Shown here in pieces: positions 58,314 to 64,000 of a stretch of 64,000 nucleotides of DNA (position 1 is its first letter; the number at the start of each line of letters is the position of its first letter). The DNA comes from Trichodelitschia bisporula (Eukaryota > Ascomycota > Dothideomycetes > Phaeotrichales > Phaeotrichaceae). A program made the translations under genes and the position numbers. Below the pieces are notes generated by a model that did not search any database, was not told the DNA's origin, and saw nothing but the letters and a program-made list of their open reading frames with translations. The stretch is taken from positions 219,974 through 283,973 of the forward strand of contig ML996701.1 in assembly GCA_010356995.1 (NCBI GenBank), in the 5' to 3' direction.

Positions 58314-58866
58314 ATGGGCTCCTTCTTCTCTCTCGTCCCACCCCCCGCCCCCCCCTTCACCATCGTCGACCAATCCATCTTCAACCGCCCAGAACCCACC
58401 CCATCCCTCCTCACCCCCCCCCTCCGCGCTCGCGCCCACAACTACCTGCACGGCCGCCGTCCCCGCAAAGCGCGGGACATGTTCAAGCCACGCAAACAAC
58501 ACCCCAAGCGCCACTCACTGCACGACAGCGTCGTCCTCTTCCACGCCGTAAGCCCCCCCTTCTCCCACACCTCCCTCCCCTCCCCCTTCCAAACACCCAC
58601 CAGCTAACCCCCCACAGATGATGAACCTCAACCACGCCGTCCCCGCCCGGCTCCCGCGCAACAAAGTCCTCCTGTACGGGGACCTCACGAAACGCATGCA
58701 GAAGGTGGTGCACATGCGGAACAAGAATGGGCCGATTAGGATGCCTGGCTTGGCGGCGCGCCGCAGGTTGAGGAAGATTGAAGCGAGGGCGAGGGAGAGG
58801 AGTGAGCCCGTGATGTGGAAGATAAGTTGGGCGCCGTGGAGGAGTGGGGATTTTGAGCATTTCTAG
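58314..58866 (+). CDS. Small basic protein of unknown function
   Basis: Two exons, 58314-58547 and 58618-58866 (70-bp intron, GTAAGC donor, CCACAG acceptor), give 160 residues. The start MGSFFSLVPPPAPPF has Gly at position 2, so N-myristoylation is possible. The rest is strongly basic with Arg/Lys clusters (GRRPRKARDMFKPRKQHPKRH; AARRRLRKIEARARER) and ends SWAPWRSGDFEHF. The frames join cleanly (LFHAMMNLNHAVPARLPRN). I do not recognise the family; the basic helical character would fit nucleic-acid binding or a ribosome-associated or mitochondrial protein, but nothing proves it. The gene ends 304 bp from the converging Sqt1-type gene. Confidence 0.6.
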
Positions 58867-59170
58867 ATGGTGAGTGGGTCTCATAGGTATGGTAGGGAGA
58901 TGCTGACTTGATTAGGGGCGCGAGCGACGGGGGACATAGGGAGCGATCTGATCTGGGATAACGGACGTTAGCGGCATCTAGCTGGCGTTATGAGGGGGTA
59001 TGAGCGACGACTGGCGTGGATATCACGCCTTTATCTTCTGTTTGTTGTATGAATAGGGGCCTTGAGGGGCAGGATACAGGGAGCGTAGCAATATAATCAT
59101 CTCTATTTTCAACTCTGAACTGCTGAGCCACACGACCTCAGTAGCTGCCCTGAGATCGATACTGCGTAGC
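58867..59170. other. Short convergent intergenic spacer
   Basis: 304 bp between two stop codons facing each other. It should hold both 3' ends; nothing else is visible. Confidence 0.4.
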
Positions 59171-60674
59171 TCAGTTAAGGGGTATGTCAAACACCAGGCT
59201 CACACCACTGTACACCGTTAGCAAATCCACATCAAACCTCAGTCAAGGGAACAACTCACTCATCACCAGCCGTAACAACCCTCCCCCCATCCGCACTCTG
59301 CACAAAACCCAGAATCCCACCTCCTTCACCCCCCCCCAAATGTCCCTTCCACTCCCCCACAAGCCCCTTCCCCGGAGCCGCCGTCCCCCCCCTCGCATCC
59401 CACCTCCGGATGACACCATCATTCCCCGCCGTCGTCAGCAACCACCCATTCTTCCCCCCAGCCCCCGCCTTCACAAATTCAGCCCGGATAACCGCCTCCC
59501 CCTCATGCGCATCCTCAATCTTCCGCCGAATGGCAAACCGTCTCGCAACATCAAAAATCGCAATCGTGCTATCCACCCCCCCAGCCGCAAGCAACGTAAG
59601 CGGCGGATCGGAAAACGACAACGACTCAACGCTCTCCGCATTAGCCTGCAAACTCGCCAGAATCTGCCCCATCTGCCCGCCCGCCGGCGCCGCGCCCTTC
59701 GCCCCCTTCGCGGGCTTCCCCGCCGCCGGGGCACCCAACTTCGGCAACCCGACAACACGGATCAATCCGCCTGCACCACCAACCGCCGCCAACGTCCCAC
59801 CGGGCGAAATAGCAACGCTGTACAACCCGCCCTCGACGGCAAACCGATCATCCTCGCCCGTCAACCCAACAATATGCTGCGTACCCGGCGTAGCGACGCC
59901 CGCCGCCGCGGCCTCGCCCCACACGTCCCAGACGTAGAAGCTAGAATCTTCAGATACCGTGGCGAGGAGGTTGCCATCGGGCGTCCAGGCGCCGGCCGTG
60001 CTGGGTCCCGTGTGGAGGTAGTACGCCTGGGCGATGGTGAGCGGGGAGTTGGCGTCCGCGGCGTTGAGCTCGTAGACCCAAACGCTTCCGTCTGAGGCGC
60101 CGAGGGCGAGAGCGTTCGGGTGGGACGGGGACGGGCAGGCCGCTAGCCAGTTTATTTCTTCGACTTCGGAGGCGGAGGCGAGGAAGGTCCAGGTGCGGGC
60201 GTCGAGGGATGCGTTGTGGTATACGCGGAGTTGCCCGTCGAGGCCCGCGGTTGCGACGTACTCGCCCTTGGGGAGGGTGAAGGCGATGGCGTTGACGCTG
60301 TCCGTATGCCCATCCAATTTCGCGATACGCTCGAGACTCTTGCGCTCCCTGGGTTGCGGGTCAGATTCGTAGCTGCGCGGCAGAAGGGGCGACGGCTCGG
60401 GCGTGCTGTCGAAGATGTAGGCGACGTCGTCACCGCCGCCCGTGGCGACGATGGCGGGGTTGGCGGGGTGCTGGGCGATGCAGAAAATGCTATCCGTGTG
60501 GCCGTCAAAATGGGCTGCGCTGTCGTTTTGCAGGGGAATGACTTCGTCCTCGTCGCCTGAGTCCATGGCTATGTCGCCGTCGTCTTCGATTTCTTCTTCT
60601 GCTTCCTCTGGGTCGAGCATGGCGTCTTCTTCTTCGTTTTCGCGCTCGTTTTGCGCGGGGTCGCGGGAGGACAT
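59171..60674 (-). CDS. sqt1: WD40 protein Sqt1 (AAMP family), ribosomal protein uL16 chaperone
   Basis: Two exons, 59260-60674 and 59171-59207 (52-bp intron), give 483 residues. The N-terminus is acidic (DPEEAEEEIEDDGDIAMDSGDEDE), as in yeast Sqt1, where it binds nascent uL16/Rpl10. A WD40 propeller follows, with repeats recognisable at HFDGHTDSIFCIA, LDGHTDSVNAIAF, the GHxx/WD cores STAGAWTPDGNLLATVSED-type and VIRRWDAR. A Gly/Ala/Lys-rich insert (GAPAAGKPAKGAKGAAPAGG) lies within the propeller. The last small exon finishes the final blade with AGDDGVSLVFDIPLN; without splicing the frame ends at AGDE. Sqt1 protects free uL16 in the cytoplasm and delivers it to the 60S subunit. I use the ATG at 60674 (MSSRDPAQNEREN); the frame is open further up, in likely leader. 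Confidence 0.92.
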
Positions 60675-61210
60675 TGTGTAGGGATTGATGGGGGTTGCGG
60701 TTGAGTGCTGAGGGAGGAGAAGCCGAGAGAGCTGCTTATAAGACTCTCGTTGAAGGGTATTTCTCAGCGTCGAAGACGTTAGAGCGCGGTGTTTTGAACT
60801 TCTTCGCTGCTTAGAAATTGTTTCCCTTAGGCCCGGGTGTTCACCAAAAGCCGCCCGGGGGAGGGGGGGCAAGATGCGCCGCTGCACGTATCGACATCCC
60901 TGTACGTCATCCTGCTCTTCATCCTGCAGACTAAAGCTAGCGACGCAACGTGCTCCATAGATTAATGCTCATTGCTCTTCGGAAATACTTCTCGATGGCG
61001 ATGACTTCCGAGTGACATTCAGCCCGGGGGCTCAATAACCTGCCTCACTGGGCACAGTGGGAGACGCCACCCTTGGCCGATCCAAGTACCCCGCAAGTAT
61101 CGCCGACCTCATGTATATAAGTACACGCCGGGTCAACGACAATGAAGGACTTACAGGATTCACGAGTTGAGGTACTTGAGCCTGAACGCCGATCGTCACT
61201 CAGCCTCGCT
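60675..61210. promoter_or_regulatory. Divergent promoter region, Sqt1 / RNase T2
   Basis: About 0.54 kb between two genes transcribed apart. The RNase side has a TATA box (separate entry). The Sqt1 side shows no TATA element. Confidence 0.5.
61114..61120 (+). promoter_or_regulatory. TATA box of the RNase T2 gene
   Basis: TATATAA lies 28 bp before an in-frame ATG at 61142 and 97 bp before the ATG at 61211. With fungal start-site distances, transcripts would probably begin at or after 61142, which favours 61211 as the start codon. Confidence 0.6.
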
Positions 61211-62175
61211 ATGGCCCGCCAAGTCATGTCGTGGACAGCAGTCCTCTGCTTCGCCTGGACGCTCTTCACCTTTACGCCTAGCACAACATCGTCACCTCTT
61301 TCAGCCGGCTTCTGTTCAATTGAGGAGCAGCATGTCCTCTCCTGCTCCAATTCCAGTCTAACTGCCAAATCCTGCTGCACGGAGACGCCGGGAGGATTGA
61401 TGATTCTGGCCCAAATGTACAGTTGGGAGCCTGCCCTGGGACCTGGTGATACGTGGTTGATGCACGGCTTATGGAACGATTATTGTAATGGTAACAACCT
61501 TCATAAGTAACTTCACTACTGCAATGCTGACCCGACCGTCACCAGGCTCCTATCCCGCCGACTGCGACCCCAAGCGCGCCTACACCGACATCCCCAACCT
61601 CCTCTCCTCTCACCACCAAAAACCCCTCATCAAAGCCATGGCCAAGTCCTGGAAGGTAAACACAACACCAACCCCAACCTTCCCGACTAACACGAACACA
61701 GAACGACCCCCCCATAACCGGCGTAAACGGCACCTCCCCCGACCTCTGGGCCCACGAATGGTCCAAACACGGCACCTGCATGAGCACCCTCTCCCCCGCC
61801 TGCTACCCGCACTACGCACCCAAACTCGAAGCCGTCGATTACTTCAAAACCGCCTTCCAGCTCTACCTCACGCTCCCCACTCACGACTACCTGTCCGACT
61901 GCGGGATCGTGCCGTCGGCCTCGGCTACCTACGACCTAGCCGACATCCAGTCGTGCTTGGTGTACGCCACGGAAGCGCTGCCGCGGGTTGGGTGTGATAA
62001 GAACGGCACGCTGAATGAATTGTGGTACGTTTATCACTTGCGCGGGCGGGTACCGCATGGGCGGTTTGAGGGTACTGATAGCCCGACGAAGAGTAATTGT
62101 CCCGCGCACGGGGTCAAGTATCTTCCCAAGGCGAGAGCGAAGACGGGGAGCAAAGAGGCAGGGAGCAAACTATGA
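61211..62175 (+). CDS. Secreted ribonuclease T2
   Basis: Three exons, 61211-61490, 61546-61655 and 61702-62175 (introns 55 and 46 bp), give 287 residues. The N-terminus is a signal peptide (SWTAVLCFAWTLFTFTPS) and the mature part begins near GFCSIEEQHVLSC. Both T2 active-site boxes are present: CAS I WLMHGLWNDYC with His85, and CAS II HEWSKHGTC with His148, Glu149 and His153. Eight or more cysteines are placed as in fungal T2 enzymes, and there are N-glycosylation sites. The family cleaves single-stranded RNA with broad base preference, outside the cell or in vacuoles. An upstream in-frame ATG at 61142 would add 23 residues before the signal peptide; I prefer 61211 because it puts the hydrophobic core at the N-terminus. 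The C-terminal tail is basic (KARAKTGSKEAGSK). Confidence 0.93.
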
Positions 62176-62376
62176 TTATGTACCCAAGAACTACACAACT
62201 CGGCGCAGTGCCAGCGAGTGTGTGACCCAATCTACATACATCCGCCCAAGGAACAACCGAGCGCAGAAAAAACAAACGACAGCCCGATGACCAAACCCAA
62301 TCCATCTTTACACCAACACTCCGCCCGCCCGTCCATAAAATCAGACAAAACACACCAGCAACCAACATCACCCCCT

Positions 62377-63855
62377 CTACCGCCCAGCAGGCGCCTCATA
62401 CACCGGCTGCCCAGCCGTATTATGGGTCGGCACAGCCCACGTATTCCCCAGCTCTGCAGGAGCTTGCTGCTGCGGGTACTGCTGCGCGCCCTGTCCCTGA
62501 ATGGGCGAGGGCTGGTAGCTCTGCGGCGGCGGGCTCTGCGTCGGCGCACTCAACTCGCTGGGCGGGGGGCTCATCGGCGGGCCCGGAACCAGCATCCCAT
62601 TCGGTCCTTGCTGCATCGGCTGCTGCGGAGCCTGTTGATACGGCGGCAGGATCGGGGAGACGGAGGACTGCGGGTACTTTACGTCTTGCGACGCGTCTGG
62701 CGGCTGGTAGTAGGAGACGCGGCCGTCGGTGGGTTGTTGTTGGTATTGCGGTTGGCCGTTATACTGGGGCTGTTGCTGTTGCTGGGGGGGTTGTTGCTGT
62801 TGCACTTGGGCGTAGGCACCGCCGTCAGTGGGGGCGGGGGGACCGGACTGCCCCATCGCCGCGCCGGCGGCGGGTTTCTCGAATTGCTTGTTGCGCCGCT
62901 TGCGCATGCAGAAGATGAGCAGAAGGCCGGCGATGGCGCCAAGGACGAGCAGGCCCGCGATCACGCCGCCGACGATGGCGCCGATGCTCGTTTTCTTATG
63001 CGGGACGGGGTCGGGCCTGATCGGGAGCGGAGTGCCACCGGGGGGGGTGGTAGTCGTCGACACGGGGCCCGTGGTGGTCGAGGAGAGCTGGAAGCCCGGC
63101 GTCTTATCGCCGCTTTTGGAGGGCAGGTCGATGATAGTGTCTCCGCTGGCACTGGCGCTGCCGCTGGACTGGAAGACCTTTTTCCACGCGACGGAGCTCG
63201 TTTGGCCGAGGAAAGTGGTCATGAAGGGATCGAATGTGCTGAGGAAGGTGGAGGCGCAGGAGTAGAAACCCATGTTGGCGCTGGGGACGGAGTAGCTGAA
63301 GCAGTAGGGGTAGTTCGAGTTGGTGCTGTGCGGGTTAGGGGTCTGGATGACTTGACTGTGTTGACGTCCTGCTGACATGCGTTATCGCAGAGGGATGAGG
63401 AGTAGTACCCCTTGTACCCGATGCAGTCGCCCATGAACGTGCAGGCTTCGCGTGCGGTGTCGCAGCATCCCATGCTGAACACGCCGCTGCCGAGGACGGC
63501 GGCGCAGACTTGCGTTGTCGCGCACGTCTTGCTTGCGCCGATGGAGCCATGGACGAAGCCGCAGGTGTTATCCGGGGCCAACTGGGTCGCGTTAGCATCA
63601 ATGGGTCCAAACTCGCTAGCTCGTGGAGGGGAGGCCTACGTAGCCGATGACGCTCTGGTCAGCACGCTTCCTGAGATCCGGGTCCCGGGCGCCGAACAGC
63701 GAGGGCCGGTCCGTGGGCTTGGGCGTGAAGCCGCGCAGGTCAACACCACCGACGAGCGGGTCTGTAGGTCTGGGTTGTGGGGGGGCGATGGCGGAGACCA
63801 GGCGGAGGAGGGCGAGTGCCGTTGCGGCTTTACTTGTTGAAGAAAAGGAAGACAT
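62377..63855 (-). CDS. Single-pass Cys-rich cell-surface protein with Q/P-rich tail
   Basis: Proposed exons 63640-63855, 63409-63581 and 62377-63325 (introns 58 and 83 bp) give 445 residues. There is a signal peptide (ATALALLRLVSAIA), then an ectodomain with a Cys-rich block (NTCGFVHGSIGASKTC, GCCDTAREACTF and SNYPYCFSYS). A Ser/Thr/Pro-rich stalk follows, then one transmembrane helix (IGAIVGGVIAGLLVLGAIAG) with a CMRKRRNK stop-transfer. The cytosolic tail is Gln/Pro-rich with long QQQQ runs. The architecture resembles fungal cell-wall sensors, but it has no WSC domain and I cannot name the family. The 83-bp intron uses a weak donor (GTACTA) and removes coding-like sequence, including SSLCDNACQQD. 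The frame cannot be kept otherwise, so this join is doubtful (see findings). Confidence 0.75.
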
Positions 63856-64000
63856 CGTGGTATGGCGTTGGTGGTGCCAATTGTATGGGCGTGTGTGGGG
63901 GGGGAGTACGACGACGGAGCGCTACGGCGATGGCGTGGTTTATACCAAGAGGGCAGGAGGGGGGTGGACTGAATGTGCCGGGTATGCTCAGTTTGGGCTC

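Noticed and set aside
59184-60095. Long plus-strand open frame of 303 codons
   Set aside because: It is the antisense of the WD40 gene; GC-rich coding DNA often leaves the opposite strand open, and the translation is Pro/Arg-rich noise.
62218-63375. Plus-strand open frame of 385 codons
   Set aside because: It is antisense to the Gln/Pro-rich surface protein; the apparent Leu/Arg/Gly richness is the mirror of CAG/CCG codons.

Overview
The window is nuclear DNA of a filamentous ascomycete (Pezizomycotina). The gene structures show this: short introns, mostly 46-70 bp, with GT(A/G)AGT-like donors, CTAAC/CTGAC branch sites and CAG/TAG acceptors. So does the content: a HEX-1 Woronin-body gene, DUF8032, DUF8035 and DUF2985 proteins, a secreted phospholipase B and a secreted RNase T2. 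I cannot fix the class from the sequence alone. Seventeen multi- or single-exon protein genes can be modelled with consistent reading frames, and one more (62377-63855) only tentatively. I recognise no tRNA, rRNA or CRISPR array.

Layout: 1-3434 is gene-free and carries two related foldback MITE-like elements. 3435-4001 (-) is a MARVEL-type membrane protein. 5533-9590 (-) is a six-exon DUF8032 protein with a 1-kb first intron. About 9 kb upstream of it (9591-18709) has no gene I can support. 18710-23282 (-) is a 1473-residue Ala/Ser-rich repeat protein ending in KDEL. It is divergent from 24218-28987 (+), the Doa10/MARCH6-type ER ubiquitin ligase. Next comes a tight housekeeping block: DBP9 RNA helicase (+), an Rtt103-type CID protein (-), then clathrin light chain (+) from a short divergent promoter. 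35004-36695 (+) is an alpha/beta hydrolase fused to two EthD-like domains. 39152-41544 (+) is the hex-1 locus, with a 1.7-kb upstream stretch free of ATG. 42207-43351 (+) is a 2-oxoglutarate/Fe(II) oxygenase, and 45807-47923 (+) a DUF8035 protein.

The right third holds a GMC oxidoreductase (-), an unknown 119-residue protein (-), a DUF2985 membrane protein (-), phospholipase B (-), a small basic unknown protein (+), the Sqt1-type ribosomal-protein chaperone (-), RNase T2 (+) and a single-pass Cys-rich cell-surface protein (-). Two of these last are secreted enzymes and one is a surface protein, but the genes do not form an obvious cluster or pathway. The neighbourhood reads as ordinary core genome with a few gene-poor gaps.

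The most unusual signals are the ATG-free open frame in front of hex-1, the ER-retrieval tail on the YGT-repeat protein, the apparent second degenerate DUF8032-like copy, the foldback element pair, and a reading-frame break in the last gene. All exon joins were worked out by hand from splice signals and frame; none has transcript support here.
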